From contig JAQYWR010000049.1 of NCBI GenBank assembly GCA_029379225.1, positions 1-62,404 of the forward strand: 62,404 bases of DNA, written 5' to 3'. The notes under the pieces were generated by a model, which did no database searches, was not told the DNA's origin, and saw only the letters and a program-made list of their open reading frames with translations. This DNA is from Nostoc sp. S4. GTDB lineage: Bacteria; Cyanobacteriota; Cyanobacteriia; Cyanobacteriales; Nostocaceae. A program made the translations under genes and the position numbers. Position 1 is the first letter of the stretch. Every line of letters begins with the position of its first letter. Positions 8,980-17,477 of the stretch are shown here, one piece after another.

Positions 8980-9972
8980 TTAAAACACAATCGTGTAACC
9001 TTGGTTTTGGGTATCTTTCTTGATATACGAAACACCATCAATCTTAAGTCCTTTGTCATCAAGAAGGGTAATGATACCGCCATTATTGTCCAGTTGGATA
9101 CCTTCTTTGGCTAAAGGTACTCTCATTACCTCGCCAGGATTAATAATACCACTAAGACGTTGCTTGCGTTTGAGTCGATCCGCAAGTGCCCAATCACTCA
9201 AGTCAATTTTATCTGCTGAGCTATTAATTAAAGATACTGTCTCCTTGCCTATATCATCTCCCAGAGGATTTACCAAAGCGGCAATAATCCGAATCGCTGC
9301 TGTTGTAGCTGGCATAATTACATCTATTCTGTTGCCAGTAGTATCGTCAGTGTGGAAAGACTGGGATTGGAAGGCTAAAAAGATGCCCACCCACTGATTC
9401 CGGGCTGGATAGTGAATCAGCAATCCCCCATCTTGCCAAACACCATTATCTTTTTGAAATTGACCAGCATTACCCTGGTTCATGTGGATATCATGGATAC
9501 CGTTACCAGGGAGAAAACCAAAATACTTGTCCTCTATATCTTTTTCAGGTCCCCACTTTTCACCAAAGGGGTAGAGGACTGCTTCTGGTGAAGCGACCGC
9601 TCGGGCAATATATAATTCGAGTAACTCACTAAGGTCGTTATCTGGCCCTGGCAGATTGTAGGGTAAAGGTTTCATCTGAGCTGGATCGAATAAATTCGCC
9701 CGGATATAGTCTAAAGCCAGCCCTCCAGGTTTGTTCGCCAACTCCTTGAAGCCAAAATCCAACTCATGCAATTCCTTGGCAATCGGGTGAGAGAAGTTTT
9801 CATCTACAAAATATAGTAATTCTGAGGGACTTTGCTTTGATTTCACATTAATGGCGATGCGATGTTTTTGCTTCTCGTCTGTGAGAAGTACTTGGTAATG
9901 GGGAGTAGATCCCTCACCAAGCTTCCTATCTATAGCCCGACCTTTGAGAACACCATAATTTTTCAGTGGCAT
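8980..9972 (-). CDS. DUF2278 (YukJ-like) protein with C-terminal lamin-tail domain
   Basis: A 330-residue protein. The N-terminal two thirds match DUF2278: MPLKNYGVLKGRAIDRKLGE, then DNDLSELLELYIARAVA and NGIHDIHMNQGN. The His-rich stretch NGIHDIHMNQGNAG and the HYPARNQWVGIFLAFQSQSF part are typical. The last ~95 residues (from LVNPLGDDIGKETVSLIN through DLSDWALADR to SYIKKDTQNQGYTIVF) look like a lamin-tail (LTD) beta-sandwich, often fused to DUF2278 and to secreted nucleases. There is no signal peptide, so it is probably cytoplasmic. The biochemical role is unknown. It is convergent with the upstream phosphatase gene. Confidence 0.82.
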   Translation of the reverse strand: MPLKNYGVLKGRAIDRKLGEGSTPHYQVLLTDEKQKHRIAINVKSKQSPSELLYFVDENFSHPIAKELHELDFGFKELANKPGGLALDYIRANLFDPAQMKPLPYNLPGPDNDLSELLELYIARAVASPEAVLYPFGEKWGPEKDIEDKYFGFLPGNGIHDIHMNQGNAGQFQKDNGVWQDGGLLIHYPARNQWVGIFLAFQSQSFHTDDTTGNRIDVIMPATTAAIRIIAALVNPLGDDIGKETVSLINSSADKIDLSDWALADRLKRKQRLSGIINPGEVMRVPLAKEGIQLDNNGGIITLLDDKGLKIDGVSYIKKDTQNQGYTIVF

Positions 9973-10220
9973 CTATTTGTCCTAAATTTCATACTGGATA
10001 AAACGACATTTAGGTAAATACTAGCGATTAGATATCTCAAATTTCAGCAATAAAAACTGCATAATCTGTTTTTAGTTGCTCAGGCAATTACCAACAGACT
10101 ATGCCAGCGCATTTTCCATGCTTTTATTGATTTCTAATAGCTATTTCAATAAGAGAACAGTTATCAGTAATTACTAATAACTGTTCGCTGTTGAAGATAT
10201 ATCTGTTGGTTGTTAGCTAA

Positions 10221-10904
10221 TTATGCAGTTTGCTTTGGTTCTGTAGCTAAATTTTGTCCAATTTTTGGTTCATTACCAGCAATTAGTCGTTCAATATTAC
10301 TGCGATGGCGGAAAATTACATACAACCCTCCAGCAATCCCAAACAGAACATAAGGTAAAGGTTGATGCAAAAGCAACATGAAAATAGAAACAGCGATCGC
10401 ACCTGCAATTGAACTCAAAGAAACAATCCGCGATATCGCTACGACGACAGCAAACACACCCGCTGTTGCTAAACCTACCTGCCAATTCATTGCTAATAAA
10501 ATCCCTAAGCTAGTAGCAACGGATTTACCACCAGTGAAGCCTAAAAAAATTGATTTACTGTGTCCAAGGATGGCAGCTAAACCAGCTAAAGTTATTAGCC
10601 ACGGTTGCCATGTTTTTACATCTACCGTTGGAGGTATAAAATTTTGACTAATGGCAAAATTGAACAACCAATAAACTAGAGCGATCGCTAATACTCCCTT
10701 CAAAGAATCAAGTACTAAAACGAATGCTCCTGGTCCTTTGCCTAAGGCTCTTAGCACATTTGTTGCCCCAGTAGAACCCGAACCAACTTCTCGAATATCA
10801 ATACCTTTTAACTGCTTGACAGCAATATACCCGGTGGGAAAGGAACCCAGCAGGTAAGCTACAAGTACAATTACCCCGCATAGAGTTAACCAGATAGCCA
10901 TCAT
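10221..10904 (-). CDS. plsY: Glycerol-3-phosphate acyltransferase PlsY
   Basis: Integral membrane acyltransferase that uses acyl-phosphate to acylate glycerol-3-phosphate in the first step of phospholipid synthesis. The 227-residue protein has about five to six membrane helices. PlsY signatures are GSFPTGY (motif near residue 20), GSGSTGATNVLRALG, and GHSKSIFLGFTGGKSVATSLG. The GGKSVAT loop is thought to bind phosphate. ATG at 10904; an alternative ATG lies one codon later. No operon partner is visible. The family call is firm. Confidence 0.94.
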   Translation of the reverse strand: MMAIWLTLCGVIVLVAYLLGSFPTGYIAVKQLKGIDIREVGSGSTGATNVLRALGKGPGAFVLVLDSLKGVLAIALVYWLFNFAISQNFIPPTVDVKTWQPWLITLAGLAAILGHSKSIFLGFTGGKSVATSLGILLAMNWQVGLATAGVFAVVVAISRIVSLSSIAGAIAVSIFMLLLHQPLPYVLFGIAGGLYVIFRHRSNIERLIAGNEPKIGQNLATEPKQTA

Positions 10905-11035
10905 AAAAATTCAAAAATCCAAATAAATTTGGGTTAACGCCACTTCTTTTTAAAGATGCGCCTATGACAATTAGATAAATAAAGCGCAGCCTTAGATAGA
11001 TTTAAGATTACGAATGACTAATGACTAATAACTAA

Positions 11036-12310
11036 TTAAAAGTCATCATCATAGTTTCTCACTGTTTTGGGGTCGGGGGCAAAGGCTAACCAAAGAGGAA
11101 ATTGCAGCAGGGACAAACTGATTTGATCTTCTGAATCATCAATAATAATCAAAGGCAATTGATTAGCTTTTACCAATCGGTCTGCTTTTTGGGCGACAGC
11201 TTCAGATGCTTCAAATAATACCACGCCTCGGTCTGGGCCAAAATCTGGGCGACCGATTCCCAGACAGTCTTGTAAGCCGCGCCGCCATTCACCTAATCGT
11301 TCAGGTGTATTAGCTAAGACTAAAGTACGAACGCGATCGCCATACAGCTTGTGTAAAATTGAAATTACGGCTGAGGCAATCAGGATATTTTGCAAACGAC
11401 TACCCATTGTCCGCAAAGCACCCCGACCTCCTTGGCTGAAAAACCAGTTGGAGACTCGTTCAGCGTGGACTGGTTCAAAAGTGCGGCGCAGTTGCCAAGC
11501 CTGACCATAGTAATCTGGCTGATTGCGGTATTGATCGATCAAGCGGCGAATTTGCTTTGTAGTATCTTGAAACTGCTGTTGAGCAAATTGTGGTATTCCT
11601 GACTGAAGTTCAACTGCTTTAGCCTGTTTGAGAGATGGTTTTTCTCTTTCTACCACAGTTGGCGTCAGTTGCAACTGCTCAGCAGCAGCAGCCAAATCCT
11701 GTAAGCTACCCGTGAGATAGTCTTTAAAACCCTGCACTCGAATTGCCAAGTCTTGGGATGCTCCGGCAAAAGTGGTTCGCATCTCGTTGCGAATACGTTC
11801 TTGACGGCGTTCTAGCTGTTCTATAGAAATTTGCAGGGCTTGTTTGCGTTGTTCTAACTGGACTACTGACTCTTGTACGAGTCGTCCCAGAGAAGTTTGA
11901 GTTTCACTCAATTGTGCCTGAAGGGTTTTATAGGAAGCTTGCAAGTTAGCTATTTCTTGCTTAAGGGTTGCTTCGGTGGTTTGCAACTCTGCCACTCGTT
12001 GCTGTGCTGTGGCGTATAATAAACTCTTTTGTGATTCCGCTTTGTCTGACCCCAGTGCAGTAATTTCCGGTTCTAACTGCCCCACAAACTCACCATTTAA
12101 ATTTTGTGTTGGCTGTACTGTAGGATCTACCTCTGCTGTATTGGAGATAGTTGAATCAATAGTTGCGTGGTTTTCTGGTGAGCTAATGGCTGCTGTTTCT
12201 ACCACTGAATCAACAGATGAGTTTGCTTGAGGTTCAACTACATTGCTCTGTTCTTCTTGTACCAACCATTCATCAATTGGTTCTGGGGTTTGAGATGCCT
12301 CTGGGTTCAT
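11036..12310 (-). CDS. DUF3086 coiled-coil protein
   Basis: Cyanobacterial DUF3086 protein of unknown function, about 424 residues. The N-terminal ~90 residues are acidic and Gln/Ser/Pro-rich. Residues ~95-215 form a coiled coil (AQQRVAELQTTEATLKQEIA through QISIEQLERRQERIRNEM). The C-terminal ~220 residues are globular (SNWFFSQGGRGALRTMGSR, then GDRVRTLVLANTPERLGEW and ASEAVAQKADRLV), the conserved DUF3086 part. I place the start at ATG 12310 (MNPEASQ) because the upstream in-frame TTG at 12340 has no ribosome site and adds an unrelated hydrophobic tip. It lies upstream of DUF3119 and the MlaE permease on the minus strand but 195 bases apart, so co-transcription is uncertain. Confidence 0.85.
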   Translation of the reverse strand: MNPEASQTPEPIDEWLVQEEQSNVVEPQANSSVDSVVETAAISSPENHATIDSTISNTAEVDPTVQPTQNLNGEFVGQLEPEITALGSDKAESQKSLLYATAQQRVAELQTTEATLKQEIANLQASYKTLQAQLSETQTSLGRLVQESVVQLEQRKQALQISIEQLERRQERIRNEMRTTFAGASQDLAIRVQGFKDYLTGSLQDLAAAAEQLQLTPTVVEREKPSLKQAKAVELQSGIPQFAQQQFQDTTKQIRRLIDQYRNQPDYYGQAWQLRRTFEPVHAERVSNWFFSQGGRGALRTMGSRLQNILIASAVISILHKLYGDRVRTLVLANTPERLGEWRRGLQDCLGIGRPDFGPDRGVVLFEASEAVAQKADRLVKANQLPLIIIDDSEDQISLSLLQFPLWLAFAPDPKTVRNYDDDF

Positions 12311-12454
12311 AAACAATAGTGTAATTCCTAATGATGCCAATAAATAGCTTTTAAAAATATTACAATTAACAAGCTTTCAAAGTCTTAAGTTTTAAGACGT
12401 ACTGAATTTTGAGTTTTAAGTATAGATTACAACTACTCATCATTCAGGTAAAAG

Positions 12455-12481
12455 TTTGAGTGGCGGCTTTTACCACTCAAA
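12455..12481 (-). terminator. Hairpin after the DUF3119 gene
   Basis: Perfect 9-bp stem tttgagtgg / ccactcaaa with a 9-base loop, 25 bases beyond the DUF3119 stop on the minus strand. Only a weak U-tract follows. Confidence 0.5.
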
Positions 12482-12505
12482 TCTTCGGTGACTCAGGACT
12501 CAGTA

Positions 12506-12892
12506 CTAAGTATGCGGACAACGTTCTTCCAAGCAAGTTTTTAAGGTGATGGGGTCAAATAAAATCGGCAAAAAGTGAATGCTTTTAATTTCTCTAAAAT
12601 AAAACAGGATAGGAATTCTATTCCAGAAGATACGCCAATTCTGCCATTCCTGATACGGAAAACGTCGAATCAATTTTTCGCCTCTGTGAATATCTAAGTC
12701 AGTAGCGGTAAATTCCAAGCGCAGTGTTAACGCTTGAAACGTCAGAAATAAGCCAAACAGCATAAAACCAAAGCCTATCCACGGTTGTACTAATATTAGT
12801 GGAATAGCACTAATTACCAACACTATAGGTATATTGTAGCTAGGCTTGAGTTCCACAGTGGCGGTGGAGTTAGGGGCAAATGAACTGGTCAC
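12506..12892 (-). CDS. DUF3119 family protein
   Basis: A 128-residue small membrane-anchored protein of the cyanobacterial/plastid DUF3119 family. Two hydrophobic segments (about residues 20-55, IPIVLVISAIPLILVQPWIG and FMLFGLFLTFQALTL) are followed by a PH-like soluble part, LEFTATDLDIHRGEKLIRRF and YQEWQNWRIFWNRIPILFYF. In cyanobacteria this gene commonly follows the MlaE-type permease, as it does here (98 bases downstream, same strand). A link to lipid transport across the envelope is therefore likely but inferred. Confidence 0.85.
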   Translation of the reverse strand: MTSSFAPNSTATVELKPSYNIPIVLVISAIPLILVQPWIGFGFMLFGLFLTFQALTLRLEFTATDLDIHRGEKLIRRFPYQEWQNWRIFWNRIPILFYFREIKSIHFLPILFDPITLKTCLEERCPHT

Positions 12893-12990
12893 AGTCTTAA
12901 ATCGTGCTTTGCTAGTAGATATCTCTCTATTTTAGAAGTGAGAAGTTAGGAGTTAAAGTTAAAACTCCTAACTCTGTTAACTTCCAAATT

Positions 12991-13788
12991 TTATGAACCT
13001 TGCAGGAATGCACTCCCAGTACCCTGAAACATTAACCAAGAAAGAAAGAAATTGGTAACAAAGATAATCAGCAAGGCAGTCACAACAGCAGCTGTAGTTG
13101 ACTGTCCTACACCTTTGGCTCCTCCTGTTGTTGTCATGCCCCAACTGCAACCAATTACAGCTATTAGAATACCAAAGCAACACGCTTTAATCATGGCACT
13201 AAAAATATCCCAAAGACCAAGAAAGTTACGGGCTGAGTCCAGAAAGACAGTATCAGAAAGGTTGTAAATATTTGTCGCAATTATCAATCCTCCTAGCATC
13301 CCTGTGACTAGAGATAATAGGGTTAAAATTGGAAGCATTAAAAAACAAGCAATAACACGGGGGATAACTAGATAATCGATTGGATCTGTTCTTAGCATCA
13401 ACATAGCATCGATTTGTTCTGTTACCCGCATCGTACCGATTTCTGCTGCAAAGGCAGAACCGACTCGCCCCGCTAAAACCACTGCTGTTAAGACGGGAGA
13501 GAGTTCTCGTGTCAAGGCTACGGAAAGCACTCCGCCGATAATGTTTCCGGCGCCAAAGTTGATAAATTCTCGCGCCACCTGAATGGTAAACACCGCACCG
13601 ACGAAAATAGCCGTCAATAGAGCAATAAATAGGGAATCTGGCCCGACTGCTGCCATTTGCTCTAAGGTATTGCGGCGATGAATTTTACCCCTTAATAGGT
13701 GAACTAGTACTTGCCCACCTAGAAAAATCGCTGCCAGCAACCGCTGACTCCATTCTCCTAAACTGGATTTAGATGTAGTCTGGTTCAA
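12991..13788 (-). CDS. MlaE-family ABC transporter permease
   Basis: Permease subunit of an Mla/TGD-type phospholipid transporter that moves lipids between inner and outer membranes. The 265-residue protein has the MlaE features: an N-terminal amphipathic part (LGEWSQRLLAAIFLGGQVLV), FIALLTAIFVGAVFTIQVAR, the conserved REFINFGAGN and LTRELSPVLTAVVLAGRVGS, then GTMRVTEQIDAMLMLRTDPI and the C-terminal membrane helices with VTALLIIFVTNFFLSW. About five transmembrane segments. It is followed by DUF3119, the usual cyanobacterial partner. ATPase and substrate-binding genes are not adjacent, as is common in cyanobacteria. Confidence 0.93.
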   Translation of the reverse strand: MNQTTSKSSLGEWSQRLLAAIFLGGQVLVHLLRGKIHRRNTLEQMAAVGPDSLFIALLTAIFVGAVFTIQVAREFINFGAGNIIGGVLSVALTRELSPVLTAVVLAGRVGSAFAAEIGTMRVTEQIDAMLMLRTDPIDYLVIPRVIACFLMLPILTLLSLVTGMLGGLIIATNIYNLSDTVFLDSARNFLGLWDIFSAMIKACCFGILIAVIGCSWGMTTTGGAKGVGQSTTAAVVTALLIIFVTNFFLSWLMFQGTGSAFLQGS

Positions 13789-14448
13789 TGTTTTGTAGCT
13801 AACTTGGTAACTGCCTTAAGAATAGCGAAAGTCATGGGAAATAGGGAATGGGGCATTGGGCATTGGGAGTTTAGTCAGGGTTGTTGCTTTTTTATAATCT
13901 CCACACCTTCCGGTTAGTGAGTTTCTACTTCGCGGTAGTTGAGCGTAGTCGAACTACATCTCCCCACTCTCTAAACCTACGGTGTACACACAAGTCGTAT
14001 TACCCCCCTTAATCCCCCCGATGTATTGGGGGGAAATGAGATTTCCGCTTCCCTCGCCTTCACAAGGGGAGGCTAGGGTGGGTTAAAACCTGTCTTCTAC
14101 CTGTCTTCTTCAGCTATTTTCAGACTTATGTGTACACCGTAGACTCTCTAAACACGGCTGAACATTAACTTAGTTTAAAGATGTTCTCAGAAAATAAAGC
14201 TGTTATTAAACGTGTTGCTAAGCGATAAACAGCTACTAACTTTGTCTATAACCTTTATTTGACAAGGATTTTGTAGATTTCAGTTTTTTTTTGACATCCC
14301 GAGCATATGATGTAACTTGTAGCGGTTTATTTTAATGAAAACTTAAGATTTTTGACAGATTGTCTGGTCTTAAACAATTGCACGTATTGTAGAAAATGAC
14401 AAACCGCTATCAAGCTATTGTCATCTTCACTCACGGAGTTTGTCTTCA
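13789..14448. other. Intergenic region holding the MITE
   Basis: 660 bases between divergent genes. Apart from the MITE-like element it holds low-complexity gggaatggggcattgggcat (about 13840-13866) and AT-rich DNA near 14160-14430 that probably includes the promoter of the small membrane protein gene. Confidence 0.5.
13966..14153. mobile_element. MITE-like element with terminal inverted repeats and flanking direct repeat
   Basis: A 166-bp element (13977-14142). Its ends are ctacggtgtacacacaag and its reverse complement (cttatgtgtacaccgtag) with one mismatch over 20 bp. It is flanked on both sides by the 11-bp direct repeat actctctaaac (13966-13976 and 14143-14153), which looks like a target duplication. 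The inside holds a C-rich/G-rich hairpin (ccccccgatgtattgggggg region, ~14013-14035) and no coding frame. This fits a non-autonomous transposable element; no transposase copy is in the window. Confidence 0.7.
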
Positions 14449-14745
14449 ATGACTATTTTCGCTAGCTTTCTCCGCTCCCTGTTACTGACGGTCGTTTTTA
14501 GTTTTGTCGCCCCGATGTTGTTAGTTGGCGGGGGATTGCTGTTTCTATTCCTGATGGGTCGTTTCCCGGGTTTACAAGAGTTAAGTGAGGCGATCGCTAC
14601 TGCGATTGTGGATTTTCTTGCCACCTTTGGCAGTGGAACTCCTGTACGCGGATTATTTGTAATTAGCTTGACCTGTAGTTTTGTCGGTACACTGTTTGAT
14701 ATTTACGTTTGTTATCGGTGTCAAATTTTACGAAGCGATTCTTAA
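14449..14745 (+). CDS. Small hydrophobic membrane protein, unknown
   Basis: A 98-residue protein with no recognised family. It starts MTIFASFLRSLLLTVVFSF and has about three membrane helices: residues ~8-40 (probably two short segments, LLLTVVFSFVAPMLLVGGGL) and ~68-90 (GLFVISLTCSFVGTLFDIYV). A short soluble stretch contains QELSEAIATAIVDFLATFGSG. The ATG at 14449 is chosen because ggag (14435-14438) sits ten bases ahead; the in-frame TTG at 14440 overlaps that site. It stands alone between long intergenic regions. Confidence 0.65.
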   Translation: MTIFASFLRSLLLTVVFSFVAPMLLVGGGLLFLFLMGRFPGLQELSEAIATAIVDFLATFGSGTPVRGLFVISLTCSFVGTLFDIYVCYRCQILRSDS

Positions 14746-15264
14746 ATAGTGAAAATAGCTTTGCTCAGATGTTCATGAACTGTACAAAACAAAAGAACTG
14801 ATTTTCTTAACTAAAATTACTGCTGGTCTGAACCTCGATCGGGATTAGTGTTAATCAACGAATTTTTTATTAATTAAAGTACTAAAATTATTAATTAAAT
14901 ATTCAATGAATTATTAATTATTAATTACTAATAACCAGTGCAGGTCTGCGCCTGTAACAAACTGCTTCTATTTTATAAGCCCAGAGACTTTGAGATTTTG
15001 AATCCCATAAAGCAGCAAAACAGCCCTTCTAAATCATCACGTTCGACATTAAACTAGAGTTAAATATTTTATACTAGCTACAATATTCAATAACTTAATT
15101 GGTATTCATCGAAAATATTACAAAAAAATCTCTCTAAAATATAAAAAAATTATTAAAATTCTGGTTAAAACAATGACCGCTCATGTTTCTTAACAGAAGC
15201 AAGCAGGTCGTTTGACCGCTGGGCATCTTATATTAAGTTTATGACGAAGTTATGTTGAGAACTC
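14746..15264. other. AT-rich intergenic region
   Basis: 519 bases before sppA with no gene seen. Positions ~14869-14932 are dense in attaatta motifs and could bend or act as an upstream promoter element. The segment 15060-15170 is also extremely AT-rich. Confidence 0.45.
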
Positions 15265-16086
15265 ATGGTTTGGCCGCTTAAGCCCAAGTTTAAGAAACAA
15301 ATTGCGCGAATTGAAATTACTGGTGCGATCGCGGGTGCTACTCGCAAACGCGTCCTAGAAGCCCTGAAAACTATAGAAGAAAAAAAGTTTCCGGCTTTAT
15401 TACTGCGTATCGACAGTCCTGGCGGTACAGTCGGAGATTCCCAAGAAATCTACAGTGCCCTAAAGCGTTTGCGCGAAAAAATTAAAATTGTTGCCAGCTT
15501 TGGCAATATTTCGGCTTCTGGAGGCGTCTATATCGGGATGGGAGCCGAACACATCGTAGCTAACCCAGGTACGATTACAGGTAGCATTGGTGTGATTCTA
15601 CGTGGGAATAATTTGGAACGCTTGTTAGAAAAAATCGGTGTTTCCTTCAAGGTAATTAAGTCCGGGCCTTACAAAGACATTTTGGCTTTTGATCGGGAAC
15701 TGACTCAACCAGAAGCAAACATTCTTCAAGAATTGATTGACACAAGTTATCAGCAGTTTGTGCAAACGGTAGCTGATGCTCGTTCTTTGACGGTAGAAGC
15801 CGTGAGAAATTTTGCCGATGGACGGATTTTTACTGGACAGCAAGCCCTAGAATTAGGAATTGTAGACCGCTTGGGCACAGAAGAAGATGCCCGTCGTTGG
15901 ACAGCGGAACTAGTCGGTCTCGATCCAGAAAAAACTCTTTGCTATACCCTAGAAGAACGTAAACCTTTATTAAGTCGGATTCTCCCAGGTAATCGCCAGG
16001 TTTCATCTGGAATTCGCTCTGGAATCGATTGGCTCGAATTTGAAATGTCTACTAGTGGTTTACCCTTATGGTTGTATAGACCATAA
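15265..16086 (+). CDS. sppA: Signal peptide peptidase SppA (S49 family)
   Basis: Membrane-associated serine protease of family S49 that degrades cleaved signal peptides. The 273-residue short form (half the length of E. coli SppA) contains LLLRIDSPGGTVGDSQEIYS and the nucleophile motif NISASGGVYIGMGAEHI with Ser85. The general base Lys137 lies in KSGPYKDI. The Ser-Lys spacing (52) matches that of Bacillus SppA (Ser147/Lys199). There is no clear N-terminal transmembrane anchor, so it may be peripheral or soluble, as in other short cyanobacterial SppA proteins. ATG start 15265. It is followed by repeat DNA and aroH. Confidence 0.92.
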   Translation: MVWPLKPKFKKQIARIEITGAIAGATRKRVLEALKTIEEKKFPALLLRIDSPGGTVGDSQEIYSALKRLREKIKIVASFGNISASGGVYIGMGAEHIVANPGTITGSIGVILRGNNLERLLEKIGVSFKVIKSGPYKDILAFDRELTQPEANILQELIDTSYQQFVQTVADARSLTVEAVRNFADGRIFTGQQALELGIVDRLGTEEDARRWTAELVGLDPEKTLCYTLEERKPLLSRILPGNRQVSSGIRSGIDWLEFEMSTSGLPLWLYRP

Positions 16087-16285
16087 TATGGTTGTTTGTA
16101 ATTTAGTCATTTGTCCTTTGTTGTTTATCATTAGTCATTTGTTTTTTATTCAAATTTTAATGACTAATGACTGATGACCAAATGACTGATGACTAATACT
16201 TCGGTTCCCTTCCCTACGGGACGCTGCGCGAACGACTACGCTCAGGGCAAGTCGCTCAGTACAAGTGACCACTGACCAATGACTA
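16087..16285. repeat. Inverted TAATGAC heptamers and a Nostoc dispersed repeat
   Basis: Blocks of gtcatttgtcctttg / cattagtcatttg (about 16104-16142) face complementary taatgactaatgactgatga blocks (about 16159-16198). They are followed by ttccctacgggacgctgcgc (about 16209-16228), a sequence type that recurs in Nostoc intergenic DNA. It separates sppA from aroH. Confidence 0.6.
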
Positions 16286-16303
16286 ATTAAGGAGGATTTT
16301 TGC

Positions 16304-16717
16304 GTGGAGTGGCAAATGCGGGCTATTCGCGGGGCAACAACAGTTGCCGAAAATACTATTGAGGCAATGCGAGAGGTAGTTACAGAATTACTCGATGAAC
16401 TAGAAAATCGGAATGAATTCCAGCCAAAAGACATGATTAGCGTTACATTCTCTGTAACACAGGATTTAGATGCTATTTTTCCAGCAGCGATCGCCAGAGC
16501 GCGTCCTGGCTGGGATAATGTGGCAATGCTAGATGTCCAACAAATGCATGTAGAAGGCAGTTTACAGCGCTGTATCCGGTTTTTAATCCACGCCTACCTC
16601 CCAGCCTCCGCTCCAATTCATCACATATATTTACGCAACGCCGCGAGTTTGCGCCCTGATTGGAGTTTGCCCCAGTATTTACAGACACCACAGCAAGCAG
16701 TTAAATCCAAAGTGTAA
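16304..16717 (+). CDS. aroH: Chorismate mutase AroH
   Basis: Monofunctional AroH-class chorismate mutase (chorismate to prephenate, for Phe/Tyr synthesis), 137 residues, expected to be a trimer. Recognised parts are MRAIRGATTVAENT (active-site Arg as in B. subtilis Arg7), FPAAIARARPGW, QQMHVEGSLQRCIRFLIHA (Arg90 equivalent present) and HIYLRNAASLRPDWSL (Tyr108 equivalent present). The position of B. subtilis Glu78 is Gln here (QQM versus QEM). The start is GTG 16304, set by a strong aaggagg eight bases upstream; an in-frame ATG four codons later would lack that spacing. Confidence 0.92.
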   Translation: MEWQMRAIRGATTVAENTIEAMREVVTELLDELENRNEFQPKDMISVTFSVTQDLDAIFPAAIARARPGWDNVAMLDVQQMHVEGSLQRCIRFLIHAYLPASAPIHHIYLRNAASLRPDWSLPQYLQTPQQAVKSKV

Positions 16718-16894
16718 ATTCTTTAGACAAATTTATTTAAAAAAGAAAATTGAACGAAGTCTTACGGTAGTAATAGAACTACTGAACTTGCTGCGATGAG
16801 TAGAAAATTGTGACTTGCTTGTGGTAGTGATTTACGATCCTTGGTAAGGCGATCGCACTCAAAATTCAGATATTGAGTTATTAGGTAGTTCGTA

Positions 16895-17419
16895 ATGATT
16901 GTCCCATTTTATTTAGGGGAGCAACCAGACTCAGAAGGTCGGATGATTGCCGAAATATGGGCTTGGAATTTTGAACAATTGGAATACATCCACAATTATA
17001 TTCAGTGGTTGTTTCCTTTACCTGAGCGAAGTGTATTCAATCCTCATACTCCTGTTGTTAATGAGCAAGTAATTCAATCATTTCATACCAACCCACGCCT
17101 ACGTCAAAATTTGCTGCGTTCCTTTAGAGTTATGCTTGAGTTTTATGGATTGCAGCGCCAAAACAGTGAAGATGGAAAAATAGTTATCAGCAAGTCAGAA
17201 GAATATCTAAAACGCAAAAGCGAATGGGTTTGTACATTTAACCACAATTATCTTCGCATCACCCGAATTTTAAAGTGCTTGATGAATTTCGGATTAGAGA
17301 ATGAAGCCCAAGCGTTTTATAACTGCTTGCAGCAAATCTACCACGAGGATAGCGAGCGTATTGGCTTTGAAACATTTCAATATTGGACAATTGCAGTCAA
17401 ACAAAATCGGACAGTTTAA
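16895..17419 (+). CDS. OGFr_N (opioid growth factor receptor-like) domain protein
   Basis: A 174-residue protein matching the conserved N-terminal region of the opioid growth factor receptor family, which also occurs in bacteria. Typical parts are the Trp-rich start IAEIWAWNFEQLEYIHNYIQ, WLFPLPERSVFNPHTPVVNE, and the helical NLLRSFRVMLEFYGLQ. The last part (SEWVCTFNHNYLRITRILKC) fits the family too. Function in bacteria is unknown; no enzymatic motif is visible. ATG at 16895. It is 58 bases before cbiD on the same strand, but a functional link is not evident. Confidence 0.75.
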   Translation: MIVPFYLGEQPDSEGRMIAEIWAWNFEQLEYIHNYIQWLFPLPERSVFNPHTPVVNEQVIQSFHTNPRLRQNLLRSFRVMLEFYGLQRQNSEDGKIVISKSEEYLKRKSEWVCTFNHNYLRITRILKCLMNFGLENEAQAFYNCLQQIYHEDSERIGFETFQYWTIAVKQNRTV

Positions 17420-17477
17420 TCAAGTCTTAATTGGCCTGTAAACTTTAAAAAATTATTTTGATTTTTAAATTGAAAAA

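Noticed and set aside
17420..17477. Possible cobalamin riboswitch before cbiD
   Set aside because: The spacer is only 58 bases and contains no B12-box-like sequence.
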